This document shows, piece by piece, positions 23,806-35,004 of a stretch of DNA of 64,000 nt. Both the position numbers and the translations under genes were made by a program. This DNA comes from Siphonodentalium dalli (lineage: Eukaryota; Mollusca; Scaphopoda; Gadilida; Siphonodentaliidae). The notes beneath the pieces were generated by a model. It saw only the letters and a program-made list of their open reading frames with translations. It was not told where the DNA came from and made no database searches. The DNA lies in assembly GCA_032622095.1 (NCBI GenBank), contig CP136063.1, positions 68,711,897 to 68,775,896 of the forward strand. The letters are read 5' to 3'. How positions within the stretch are numbered: position 1 is the first letter of the stretch; each line of letters begins with the position of its first letter.

Positions 23806-23988
23806 TTAACCCTTTACCCAAACAAACCGGCCAAATAAAGCTTCAACAGCCTAAAATATCTTCGGTCTGTCTCAATAGAACCATACAAATATTGATATCA
23901 TTGGAACCGGCTCCTTGACCACATTGTGATAGTTACAGTTATGCCCTGTGCCAATGCATTTTCTTATATATGCGAGTCGACCATGTCG
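23806..23988 (-). mobile_element. Family B (piggyBac-like ends), half copy cut by minisatellite
   Basis: Begins TTAACCCTTTACCCAAACAA and continues as the reverse complement of the right half of the complete family B copy at 36,834-37,230, up to the middle of a hairpin (GCGAGTCGACCAT). At that point the 29-bp minisatellite starts. The rest of the element is absent. Confidence 0.7.
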
Positions 23989-26900
23989 ATGTTTATTTCT
24001 CCTGGGTAATTAATTCGATGTTTATTTCTCCCGGGTAATTAATTCGATGTTTATTTCTCCCGGGTAATTAATTCAATGTTTATTTCTCCCGGGTAATTAA
24101 TTCAATGTTTATTTCTCCCGGGTAATTAATTCAATGTTTATTTCTCCCGGGTAATTAATTCGATGTTTATTTCTCCCGGGTAATTAATTCAATGTTTATT
24201 TCTCCCGGGTAATTAATTCAATGTTTATTTCTCCCGGGTAATTAATTCAATGTTTATTTCTCCCGGGTAATTAATTCAATGTTTATTTCTCCCGGGTAAT
24301 TAATTCAATGTTTATTTCTCCCGGGTAATTAATTCAATGTTTATTTCTCCCGGGTAATTAATTCAATGTTTATTTCTCCTGGGTAATTAATTCAATGTTT
24401 ATTTCTCCCGGGTAATTAATTCAATGTTTATTTCTCCCGGGTAATTAATTCAATGTTTATTTCTCCCGGGTAATTAATTCAATGTTTATTTCTCCCGGGT
24501 AATTAATTCGATGTTTATTTCTCCCGGGTAATTAATTCGATGTTTATTTCTCCCGGGTAATTAATTCAATGTTTATTTCTCCCGGGTAATTAATTCGATG
24601 TTTATTTCTCCCGGGTAATTAATTCGATGTTTATTTCTCCCGGGTAATTAATTCGATGTTTATTTCTCCCGGGTAATTAATTCAATGTTTATTTCTCCCG
24701 GGTAATTAATTCGATGTTTATTTCTCCCGGGTAATTAATTCAATGTTTATTTCTCCTGGGTAATTAATTCGATGTTTATTTCTCCCGGGTAATTAATTCG
24801 ATGTTTATTTCTCCTGGGTAATTAATTCAATGTTTATTTCTCCCGGGTAATTAATTCAATGTTTATTTCTCCCGGGTAATTAATTCAATGTTTATTTCTC
24901 CCGGGTAATTAATTCAATGTTTATTTCTCCCGGGTAATTAATTCGATGTTTATTTCTCCCGGGTAATTAATTCGATGTTTATTTCTCCCGGGTAATTCAT
25001 TCAATGTTTATTTCTCCCGGGTAATTAATTCGATGTTTATTTCTCCCGGGTAATTAATTCGATGTTTATTTCTCCCGGGTAATTAATTCGATGTTTATTT
25101 CTCCCGGGTAATTAATTCAATGTTTATTTCTCCCGGGTAATTAATTCAAAGTTTATTTCTCCCGGGTAATTAATTCAATGTTTATTTCTCCTGGGTAATT
25201 AATTCAATGTTTATTTCTCCTGGGTAATTAATACAATGTTTATTTCTCCCGGGTAATTAATTCAATGTTTATTTCTCCTGGGTAATTAATTCGATGTTTA
25301 TTTCTCCCGGGTAATTAATTCAATGTTTATTTCTCCCGGGTAATTAATTCAATGTTTATTTCTCCCGGGTAATTAATTCAATGTTTATTTCTCCCGGGTA
25401 ATTAATTCAATGTTTATTTCTCCCGGGTAATTAATTCAATGTTTATTTCTCCCGGGTAATTAATTCAATGTTTATTTCTCCCGGGTAATTAATTCAATGT
25501 TTATTTCTCCCGGGTAATTAATTCAATGTTTATTTCTCCCGGGTAATTAATTCCATGTTTATTTCTCCCGGGTAATTAATTCAATGTTTATTTCTCCCGG
25601 GTAATTAATTCAATGTTTATTTCTCCCGGGTAATTAATTCAATGTTTATTTCTCCCGGGTAATTAATTCAATGTTTATTTCTCCCGGGTAATTAATTCAA
25701 TGTTTATTTCTCCCGGGTAATTAATTCAATGTTTATTTCTCCCGGGTAATTAATTCAATGTTTATTTCTCCCGGGTAATTAATTCAATGTTTATTTCTCC
25801 CGGGTAATTAATTCAATGTTTATTTCTCCCGGGTAATTAATTCGATGATTATTTCTCCTGGGTAATTAATTCAATGTTTATTTCTCCCGGGTAATTAATT
25901 CAATGTTTATTTCTCCCGGGTAATTAATTCAATGTTTATTTCTCCCGGGTAATTAATTCGATGTTAATTTCTCCCGGGTAATTAATTCAATGTTTATTTC
26001 TCCCGGGTAATTAATTCAATGTTTATTTCTCCCGGGTAATTAATTTGATGTTTATTTCTCCCGGGTAATTAATTCAATGTTTATTTCTCCCGGGTAATTA
26101 ATTCAATGTTTATTTCTCCCGGGTAATTAATTCAATGTTTATTTCTCCCGGGTAATTAATTCAATGTTTATTTCTCCCGGGTAATTAATTCAATGTTTAT
26201 TTCTCCCGGGTAATTAATTCAATGTTTATTTCTCCCGGGTAATTAATTCAATGTTTATTTCTCCTGGGTAATTAATTCAATGTTTATTTCTCACGGGTTA
26301 TTAATTCGATGTTTATTTCTCCCGGGTAATTAATTCAATGTTTATTTCTCCTGGGTAATTAATTCAATGTTTATTTCTCCCGGGTAATTAATTCAATGTT
26401 TATTTCTCCCGGGTAATTAATTCAATGTTTATTTCTCCTGGGTAATTAATTCAATGTTTATTTCTCCCGGGTAATTAATTCAATGTTTATTTCTCCCGGG
26501 TAATTAATTCAATATTTATTTCTCCTGGGTAATTAATTCAATGTTTATTTCTCCCGGGTAATTAATTCAATGTTTATTTCTCCCGGGTAATTAATTCAAT
26601 GTTTATTTCTCCCGGGTAATTAATTCAATGTTTATTTCTCCCGGGTAATTAATTCAATGTTTATTTCTCCTGGGTAATTAATTCAATGTTTATTTCTCCC
26701 GGGTAATTAATTCAATGTTTATTTCTCCCGGTTAATTAATTCAATGTTTATTTCTCCTGGGTAATTAATTCAATGTTTATTTCTCCCGGGTAATTAATTC
26801 AATGTTTATTTCTCCTGGGTAATTAATTCAATGTTTATTTCTCGCGGGTAATTATTTCAATGTTTATTTCTCCTGGGTAATTAATTCAATGTTTATTTCT

Positions 26901-27187
26901 CCCGGGTAATTAATTCAATTTTTATTTCTCCTGGGTAATTAATTCAATGTTTATTTCTCCCGGGTAATTAATTCAATGTTTATTTCTCCTGGGTAATTAA
27001 TTCAATGTTTATTTCTCCCGGGTAATTAATACAATGTTTATTTCTCCTGGGTAATTAATTCAATGTTTATTTCTCCTGGGTAATTAATTCGATGTTTATT
27101 TCTCCTGGGTTATTAATTCGATGTTTATTTCTCCTGGGTAATTAATTCGATGTTTATTTCTCCTGGTTAATTAATTCGATGTTTATT
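23985..27187. repeat. 29-bp minisatellite, about 110 copies
   Basis: The unit is AATGTTTATTTCTCCCGGGT followed by AATTAATTC, 29 bp, repeated head to tail for 3.2 kb with few changes: A/G in AATG/GATG, and CCCGGG versus CCTGGG. Units are more variable at the right end. Each unit holds two short palindromes (CCCGGG and AATTAATT). There are no intervening spacers, so it is not a CRISPR. The array starts inside the loop of a family B hairpin and ends at sequence homologous to 8,283-8,360. Confidence 0.97.
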
Positions 27188-27356
27188 GCGGTGTCGGCTT
27201 ACAAAAGCATTCAATTTTCAGTTGGACATTCGCCTACAGTGAAGTACATTATTAAGGAACAGATACACTGATTTTTATATTACTGTGAAGCTTGTCTTAA
27301 CATTTTTTTAGAAGCAGTGATGCATAATACCATAGTATATAAAAACTCATAGCATA
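27188..27356. other. Right flank of minisatellite, homologous to 8,283-8,360
   Basis: TGCGGTGTCGGCTTACAAAA onward aligns with TGCGATATCGGCTCAAAACA at 8,281, including ACAGTGAAGTACATT versus ACTGTGAAGTAAATT. It shows that the minisatellite expanded within an existing dispersed repeat. Non-coding. Confidence 0.5.
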
Positions 27357-27734
27357 TGTGACTCGCCATATCCAATCCAGTCGTAAGTGCATTGGCCTAA
27401 CAATTTTTTACAATTTTAATAATTTTTTCTTGTATTCTTTAACAATTTTATAATTTCACCCATACAGAGCCCCAGACAAACATGAGCAGACGACAATCTT
27501 CTATATGCTTCTATATATGTGTGGGGCTCCCTGCAGGGTAATGGATGTTTTTTATTTTATGTCCGAAAATTATCAGAAACATTTATTTAAAAGAAATGAT
27601 AAAAAATTGTTAGGCCAATGCATTCTCTTATATATACGAGGCGACCTTTGGTCGACTCGCATATATAAGAGAATGCATTGGCACAGGGTAAAACAAATCC
27701 CGACTTACGACTGGATTTGATATGGCGGGTCACA
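27357..27734 (+). mobile_element. Family A element with left hairpin deleted
   Basis: Has both termini (TGTGACTCGCCATATCCAAT and ...GGCGGGTCACA) and the right hairpin (27,615-27,683). The left hairpin is missing apart from its last eight or nine bases (GCATTGGCC directly after CAGTCGTAAGT). The deletion removes the palindrome and part of the subterminal sequence, as expected if a hairpin was skipped in replication. Confidence 0.75.
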
Positions 27735-27799
27735 TTTATTTAAAGGAGAACTGCTTTATATATCCGTGCAATCACAATTGTTATGTCTTTTGTCAAGCT

Positions 27800-28083
27800 A
27801 CATGCAGAGGTCAGTCCCCTACGCAGGACTAACCGTTGCCCGCACCTACACGTACTGTGAGGAAATGTCGCATTTATATTATTTGAGACTGTTGTGGGTA
27901 TCCGATATAATCTGATACAGACTGTTGTAGGTTACAATTAATTTTGCATTATTCTGAGAAACTGAACTGTCCGTAATCATTTGCAAATTGTCTAGATCAA
28001 GCCAGAATGAATTGTAACTGACAAAACACTTCAATAAAAAATGTTAGATTTAATTAAGAAAGTACACATGCCGGCAGCGTTCA
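27800..28083 (+). repeat. Segmental duplication, left part (paralog of 35,005-35,288)
   Basis: CCCCTACGCAGGACTAACCG through ACATGCCGGCAGCGTTCA matches 35,010-35,288 almost exactly. In the paralog the sequence continues straight into CATCGCGTAGCGAGGGGACT, which here lies 4.9 kb away at 33,023. The difference is the composite insertion 28,084-33,017. Non-coding. Confidence 0.85.
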
Positions 28084-28514
28084 GTTTACAAGAAACTAAT
28101 TATATAGAGTTACGCTTCTTGAATCAGCATAAAAAAAAATCTGGCTGCTGATTGGTTGATTATCATTGAGAGAAATATCCCTAATTGGGAACAGAAAATC
28201 CTAGCCTACGTAAATATGGCGATCGTGTATGTTTAGATGTCCAGGAAGAGTCTGGTGGTATTCAGAAGTTACGGAAGGGGTCTGGGTATTTTTATGCTGC
28301 TGATTTTTGTGCAGTAAATGGGATAGTTGTGGAAATGCAAGATTATTGTTTGAAAACAATACCGAAAAGGGCGCGTTTGTTGTCACGGACTGGTGCAGCG
28401 GATGACGTTCTAAGGGAAAATTGACCACTTGAAGTTCAAATAGGCTTAACACATGGCCGGCGGGACTTTTAGTTAACACTGTCGCCTATGGAAAATAATT
28501 AGTTGTGTGTAACC
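28084..28514 (+). mobile_element. Family C element, copy 1
   Basis: 431 bp. The left end GTTTACAAGAAACTAATTAT is one base off the consensus GGTTACAAG..., and the right end is ATAATTAGTTGTGTGTAACC, giving inverted ends of about 20 bp. Outer flank TTCA, inner flank TATA. Lacks about 20 bp (around GTGTAGGGAAACTCGAGT) that the other copies have. The open frames on both strands are conserved among copies only because the copies are similar; no domain is recognised. Confidence 0.75.
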
Positions 28515-28942
28515 TATAGGCAGAAAATTAACATTTTTCAAATATCGTTCAGGGCAGCGAATTTAGAAGCACTGATAAACAAAGACTTTAATTTAAAGGG
28601 ACATCCGCCTATCATTGAACCAAATCATCGTCGGATTGTGAAATTTTGAGGGGGGGGATCTATTTCAAATCCAATTAAACATTGTACTGTTCAAAATCAG
28701 ATAAATTCCTTAAAGCGTATGGTAGAGATACGTAACTAGTTTTCAAAAGTTATACATATGCCTTTCTATCGTGTGCGTTATGCACGCGAGTTAGATTTTA
28801 CAAATTAAATTATGATGAAAAACCCTGAATTTTGGGTGTGGTCACATTTGTGGTCATAATATTCCCATTAGTGAGTCGATGGACATGGGGCATGCGACAC
28901 CATGCAGTATATATGTATATGACAAGCATGACATGAGACTAA
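28515..28942 (+). repeat. 890-bp unit, partial copy
   Basis: Follows copy 1 directly (TATAGGCAGAAAATTAACAT) and matches the unit after family C copy 2. It lacks about 230 bp containing TCTCGTGTTGTTGAACTATG, and ends GACATGAGAC where the next insert begins. Confidence 0.7.
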
Positions 28943-30103
28943 TATTATCCATCATGACCAGGGGTGTGGGATGGAAAAATCTGAGATTTAAATCATCATC
29001 CCAGTTAATCACGAATATCGCATCAGATTCCTCCCCAGATTTACCGTTACGAAGCTACTGGAATGTGCCAAAGATTGGTATAAAACAAAAAATCGGAATG
29101 TGGCTCTTGGGTTGGGAGAAAAATGATCCATCATGACCTGGGGTGTGTGATGGAAAAATTTAACTGAGATTTTTCCATCACACACCCCAGGTCATGATGG
29201 ATCATTTTTCTCCCAACCCAAGAGCCACATTCCGATTTTTTGTTTTATACCAATCTTTGGCACATTCCAGTAGCTTCGTAACGGTATATCTGGGGAGAAA
29301 TCTGATGCGATATTCGTGATTAACTGGGATGATGTCGGTATATACCAAACAAAGCGCGTTACCCGTGCGCGCAGGGTTAATACGTTAGAGTGAAATCGAC
29401 ACGGTCTTGTGAAAATGACATGGATACGTCACATCGTAGCACCTGCATAAATTCCGATAAACGCGCGTATTGATATGAGGTATATACAACTGGACTAATC
29501 GTGTTTGTCATCGGAAATGATCATATCGATACCATTTAGAAAAGGAAACATGTGAATATATGACAGACAAATGTTAGTTAGACGCGTTCCACGATTTATT
29601 GCAACGATGACAACTGTTCGAATGTGGAATTATTTCGTTCGTCATTTGTGAAGCGGCTATTGTTTACCTGTTACGAAATGTGCCAGTGGTACCAGTTTCG
29701 CTTGGGGTCTTCCGTTTTATGGAATATGTTCGCAAATTAGTCGTTTATATTTCATGTTATATATGCAACTCTGTGTCTGCAAGTGATGTTATGTTGAAGG
29801 TTTTTTCATGATTAACAGTTGAGGCTTATCTCCATTTGTATTAGCATCCACGAATTCGTCCGTATTTATTTACTTGGAACGTGAAGCGTAACTGGTTGCA
29901 TGGTCGCCATTGTTTTTATCTGTTTTAATTCACACAAAACATGATGATGGATAGTTAAATTAGTTCCGTCTCTTAATTAAATAGGTAAAGCAGTCACGTG
30001 GGTGGTGTGAGATAGATGGTCACGTGTTATGTGAGACAGGGAAATCTCACCCAGCTATCACACACTGGCTGCCTGTGCTAAAGTGTTTAGGGGTGGGAGA
30101 AAT
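28943..30103. other. 1.16-kb insert with a large palindrome
   Basis: Interrupts the 890-bp unit between GACATGAGAC and ATTGGTATC. At 28,994-29,159 and 29,169-29,334 two arms of 166 bp are almost perfect inverse copies across a 9-base loop, with one or two mismatches (for example GATTTACC versus GGTATATC). The remaining 760 bp is more CpG-rich, with no recognised gene. The source is unknown. Confidence 0.6.
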
Positions 30104-31444
30104 TGGTATCTTTTCTACTAAACTGTGCTTCCAGAGCTATCAGGATTCTATAATCAGTGTTATTTCTTACCCAAAAAAAATTGGTTAATTTTAAAACGGG
30201 GTATGTGGGTTAAAAGACCGCTGGTAGATAATAGAATGTCAACTGACTCCCATATTTCTATCGTATCACAGTAAAGCTTTTCTTGTAAAATTGGCGCGGT
30301 TTACACGATCAAAGTCTGATTTTCGTTACACTTATAGGTTACAAGAAACTAATTATATAGAGTTACGCTTCTTGAGTTTGTGTAGGGAAACTCGAGTCAG
30401 CATAAAAAAGAATCTGGCTGCTGATTGGTTGATTATCATTGAGAGAAATATCCCTAATCGGGAACAGAAAATCCTAACCTACGTAAATATGGCGATCGTG
30501 TATGTTTAGATGTCCAGGAAGAGTCTGGTGGTATTCAGAAGTTACGGAAGGGGTCTGGGTATTTTTATGCTGCTGATTTTTGTGCAGTAAATGGGGTAGT
30601 TGTGGAAATGCAAAATTATTGTTTGAAAACAATACCGAAAAGGGCGCGTTTGTTGTCACGGACTGGTGCAGCGGATGACGTTCTAAGGAAAAATTGACCG
30701 CTTGAAGTTCAAATAGGCTTAACACATGGCCGGCGGGACTTTTAGTTAACACTGTCGCCTATGGAAAATAATTAGTTGTGTGCAACCTATAGGCAGAAAA
30801 TTAACATTTTTCAAATATCGTTCAGGGCAGCGAATTTAGAAGCACTGATAAACAAAGACTGTCTCGTGTTGTTGAACTATGGTATTTTTACGCTCTACCG
30901 AATCATTGTCAGATTATGCGAGAAATTTATTAACCCTCTGTCGCCGGAACTTCAACTTTTTCTGGAGGCGAAATTTTATGAAAATCATAAATTTTGTGCA
31001 TATGGGTGGACCTTTAATGTTCAAATAACACAATCGAGGTGGTGGAAGTTTCTCTAATGGGAATTCGACTCAAACTCCTAAAAAGTACTGAAATTTAAAG
31101 GGACATCCGCCTATCATTGAACCAAATCATCGTCGGATTGTGAAATTTTGAGGGGGGGGGGGGTCTATTTCAAATCCAATTAAACATTGTACTGTTCAAA
31201 ATCAGATAAATTCCTTACAGCGTATGGTATAGATACGTAACTAGTTTTCAAAAGTTATACATATGCCTTTCTATCGTGTGCGTTATGCACGCGAGTTGGA
31301 TTTTACAATTTAAATTATGATGAAAAACCCTGAATTTTGGGTGTGGTCACATTTGTGGTCATAATATTCCCATTAGTGAGTCGATGGACATGGGACATGC
31401 GACACCGTGCAGTATATATGTATATGACAAGCATGACATGAGAC
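30104..31444 (+). repeat. 890-bp tandem unit 1, with family C inserted
   Basis: The unit begins ATTGGTATCTTTTCTACTAA and ends GACATGAGAC. It is 1,341 bp because family C copy 2 (30,337-30,787) sits within it. The frame at 30,776-31,057 (about 93 codons, including AANLEALINKDC and PLSPELQLFLEAKFY) is also open in unit 2. It could be a remnant of coding sequence, but no family is recognised. Confidence 0.7.
30337..30787 (+). mobile_element. Family C element, copy 2, with empty site in unit 2
   Basis: 451 bp, ends GGTTACAAGAAACTAATTAT and its near inverse, flanked by TATA at 30,333-30,336 and 30,788-30,791. Unit 2 has the uninterrupted site ACTTATAGGCAGAAAAT with a single TATA at 31,679-31,682, so the 4-bp target duplication is demonstrated. 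Confidence 0.85.
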
Positions 31445-32334
31445 ATTGGTATATTTTCTACTAAACTGTGCTTCCAGCGCTATCAGGATTCTATAATCAG
31501 TGTTATTTCTTACCCAAAAAAATTGGTTAATTTTTAAACGGGGTATGCATGTGGGTTAAAAGACCGCTGGTAGATAATAGAATGTCAAATGACTCCAATA
31601 TTTCTATCGTATCACAGTAAAGCTTTTCTTGTAAAATTGGCGCGGTTTACACGATCAAAGTCTGATTTTCGTTACACTTATAGGCAGAAAATTTACATTT
31701 TTCAAATATCGTTCAGGGCAGCGAATTTAGAAGCACTGATAAACAAAGACTGTCTCGTTTTGTTGAACTATGGTATTTTTACGCCCTACCGAATCATTTT
31801 CAGATTATGCGAGAAATGTATTAACCCTCTGTCTCCGGAACTTCAACTTTTTCTGGAGGCGAAATTTTATGAATATCATCAATTTTGTGCATATGGGTGG
31901 ACCTTTAAAGTTTAAATAACACAATCGATGTGGTGGAAGTTTCTCTAATGGGAATTCGACTCAAACTCCTAAAAAGTACTGAAATTTAAATTGACATCCG
32001 CCTATCATTGAACCAAATCATCGTCGGATTGTGAAATTTTGAGGGGGGGGGTCTATTTCAAATCCAATTAAACATTGTACTGTTCTAAATCAGATAAATT
32101 CCTTAAAGCGTATGGTAGAGATACGTAACTAGTTTTCAAAAGTTATACATATGCCTTTCTATCGTGTGTGTGTTATGCACGCGAGTTGGATTTTACAAAT
32201 TAAATTATGATGAAAAACCCTGAATTTTGGGTGTGGTCACATTTGTGGTCATAATATTCCCATTAGTGAGTCGATGGACATGGGGCATGCGTCACCGTGC
32301 AGTATATATGTATATGACAAGCATGATATGAGAC
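31445..32334 (+). repeat. 890-bp tandem unit 2, without family C
   Basis: Clean 890-bp unit with the empty TATA site at 31,679-31,682. More than about 95% similar to its neighbours by eye. Contains GAAATTTTGAG followed by a G run that differs in length among copies. Confidence 0.75.
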
Positions 32335-33017
32335 ATTGGTATCTTTTCTACTAAACTGTGCTTCCAGAGCTATCAGGATTCTATAATCAGTGTTATTTCT
32401 TACCCAAAAAAATTGGTTAATTTTAAAACGGGGTATGTGGGTTAAAAGACCGCTGGTAGATAATAGAATGTCAAATGACTCCCATATTTATATCGTATCA
32501 CAGTAAAGCTTTTCTTGTAAATTGGCGCGGTTTACACGATCAAAGTCTGATTTTCGTTACACTTATAGGTTACAAGAAACTAATTATATAGAGTTACGCT
32601 TCTTGAATTTGTGTAGGGAAACTCGAGTCAGCATAAAAACAAATCTGGCTGCTGATTGGTTGATTATCATTGAGAGAAATATCCCTAATCGGGAACAGAA
32701 AATCCTAGCCTACATAAATATGGCGATCGTGTATGTTTAGATATCCAGGAAGAGTCTGGTGGTATTCAGAAGTTACGGAAGGGGTCTGGTATTTTTATGC
32801 TGCTGATTTTTGTGCAGTAAATGGGGTAGTTGTGGAAATGCAAGATTATAGTTTGAAAACAATACCGAAACGGGCGAGTTTGTTGTCACGGACTGGTGCA
32901 GCGGATGACGTTCTAAGGGAAAATTGACCACTTGAAGTTCAAATAGGCTTAACACATGGCCGGCGGGACTTTTAGTTAACACTGTCGCCTATGTAAAATA
33001 ATTAGTTGTGTGTAACC
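32335..33017 (+). repeat. 890-bp tandem unit 3, ending with family C copy 3
   Basis: The left quarter of the unit (32,335-32,567), then family C copy 3 at 32,568-33,017 with TATA on its left (32,564-32,567) and TTCA on its right. The remainder of the unit is absent because the composite insertion ends at the right end of family C. Confidence 0.75.
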
Positions 33018-33255
33018 TTCAGACATCGCGTAGCGAGGGGACTGAACTCTGTTTTGCAGCTTGGCCTTTTTGCATTATTGGTCTTTTTTCGCCTATATAT
33101 GCACCATAGAATGTTCGTACCACATAGCCGTATATCGTTTTATCTGCCGCGAATAATTTCTCACGTCACAATCCCCTCAGGTGAATGGATCGATCGGAAT
33201 GACACATTGAAATGTCCCTCAACTCAGATCTAACTTGAAAATCCGTCCAGAATTT
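33018..33255 (+). repeat. Segmental duplication, right part (paralog of 35,285-35,545)
   Basis: From TTCAGACATCGCGTAGCGAG to CCAGAATTTCGCCCATATAT, nearly identical to 35,285-35,540. Together with 27,800-28,083 it reconstitutes the uninterrupted paralog. Confidence 0.85.
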
Positions 33256-34056
33256 CGCCCATATATACATATATACCTTTATTTCCTCCAATACTGAAGA
33301 TTCGATATACATTGTATAATTAATAATATATACATATCATTTTGTACATACAAATGGAACAGATGAAACAGGAATGTAACTAAGAAGAATGATACGATAG
33401 AATATGAAACTTACAGTATTAATGAGATGGCGAATGCCGCCAGGTACAAATGAGAATCGATCTGCTCAATAAATAAGCTACATAAGCTGGCATTAATATA
33501 CAAAAACGATATGTACAAGGATAGATAGCCTTCGTGTCAATATCACATATACCTTTACATATAACCATACGAAAAGACCGACAAGAGAGCAATAAAACCG
33601 AGGAAAAGAATATCATTCGAATTATATGTACATGAACGCGAGCTTACATATGTCAGAGACCACATCAACAAACACACACCCTCTCGACCACATGCACGCG
33701 TACGCATACACGATCGCAAACACACACAATCGTACATACATACGCTATGATGTACTATCACAACAACACTCAATAAGAGCATATCGGTGCAGTTTTCCCC
33801 ACATGTCCACAAGCACATATATTCAAATCAACCCACAAACATCAGACAAATACATTTCACACACTTTCTCACCGACAATCACGCGCTCGCTTCCTATTGC
33901 ATGCTTTGCAGTTATGGGTTCTATTCTGTCCATATAATCCGAGTAGCTGCCCGTGTTTGGTTTTGTAGATTTAAACCAATGGTATATTAGAAGTGGACCA
34001 CGTTTCGGCTATAATTTGTTTCTTTGTTTATACATATATATATTGTTACACATATA
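33256..34056. other. Spacer with ACAC-rich stretch, no gene
   Basis: Low-complexity ACACAC/ATAC runs (33,655-33,745) keep frames open on both strands without protein-like composition. No feature is supported. Confidence 0.4.
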
Positions 34057-34057
34057 T

Positions 34058-34826
34058 ACACTGTAAAATTTAATAACGTTATAACTACGGTAATGCACCG
34101 TCAACTTAGTTGCCAGTACAATCCCTGTCGAAATAACAGTATACCGTTGATACATTGTACTGTTGAAGTAAACGGTAGGATACTGTTGAAATAACAGTAT
34201 ACCGTTGATACATTGTACTGTTGGAATACACGGTAGGATACTGTTGAAATAACAGTACACCGTCGATACATGCAATCTTTCTAAAATTTATTTATGGTAC
34301 AAAGTAGTAATATAGCTGACTAGAAGATCCAACAAAAATAATTACTTTGATTCGTTTATTAGTAGAGAAATTAGCGAAAATGTGAAAAGTGATCCGTTAT
34401 AACTAATACTTATAGAGTGAATGACTGCAGTGCAAACCAATTTTACTAGGTGACCTATTTTCGCAGTCGCTATTAAAACATCGCAAGTGGTTAAATAGGG
34501 CTTGTTTACACTTTCTTTAGCCCGTTCGGTAGACCGTTAGTGCTATTTAAACGGCTTGGAACCTGTCCCAAGCTGTTGAAACATATTAAAAAGTAGGCCT
34601 ACTAAATTATAAAACAAATCTCCCGCGAATGACGGAGACAGACACTGAGACATCAATTAATGGCGAATTTACCCGAGATGCATTGCGAATCTCACAAGGG
34701 AGGTGATCCTATCCATACCTCGTGTTTGTGCAACGGTACTTGGCCGTCAAAACTAGCAACGGTATAATACCGTAGGCAAACCAACGGTATCATATTGTTA
34801 AACCAACAGTGACAAAATACAGTGTA
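34058..34826. mobile_element. Possible CACTG-ended DNA transposon with internal 58-bp repeats
   Basis: Begins CACTGTAAAATTT and ends AAAATACAGTG, with TATA on both sides, which recalls EnSpm/CACTA-type ends. Only seven end bases pair, so the call is tentative. Inside, 34,123-34,275 holds two and a half copies of a 58-bp unit (CTGTTGAAATAACAGTATAC...), and the motif ACGGTA recurs towards both ends. Confidence 0.4.
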
Positions 34827-34849
34827 TATACACACACACATACATACAC

Positions 34850-34851
34850 AT

Positions 34852-34915
<64 letters not shown>
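34850..34915. repeat. (TA)n microsatellite
   Basis: About 27 TA units following ACACAC/ATAC repeats. The long frames across it are microsatellite artefacts. Confidence 0.95.
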
Positions 34916-34916
<1 letters not shown>

Positions 34917-35004
34917 ACTTTCATGCCGCCAAGCCGAAGGCCGCCAAAAAGCAGAACTGAGACCAGAGAAATAGCATACACCGAGACGACCAGCCGGAGT
35001 TGGA

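Larger units (their letters stand above)
28084..33017 (+). mobile_element. Composite insertion bounded by two family C elements
   Basis: A 4.93-kb block that starts with the left end of one family C element (28,084) and ends with the right end of another (33,017). It is flanked by TTCA on each side (28,080-28,083 and 33,018-33,021). The paralogous site at 35,285-35,288 has a single TTCA and no insertion. Inside, both family C copies abut TATA instead. The cargo is a tandem array of a roughly 890-bp unit plus an unrelated 1.16-kb segment. This is what composite transposition by two small elements would leave. No transposase is present. Confidence 0.75.

Noticed and set aside
23985-27187. CRISPR array (29-bp repeats)
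   Set aside because: Units are contiguous with no spacers, and the surroundings are animal repeats.
30474-30752. Conserved 92-codon minus-strand frame found in all family C copies
   Set aside because: Conservation follows from recent copying of the element; no family motif, and frameshifts occur in one copy.
28084-33017. LTR retrotransposon with family C copies as LTRs
   Set aside because: Family C has about 20-bp inverted ends starting GG rather than TG...CA. No primer-binding site, polypurine tract or gag-pol was seen, and one tandem unit shows a clean empty site for a single family C insertion.
33555-33990. Overlapping frames of about 90-100 codons on both strands
   Set aside because: ACAC/ATAC low-complexity sequence; no domain.
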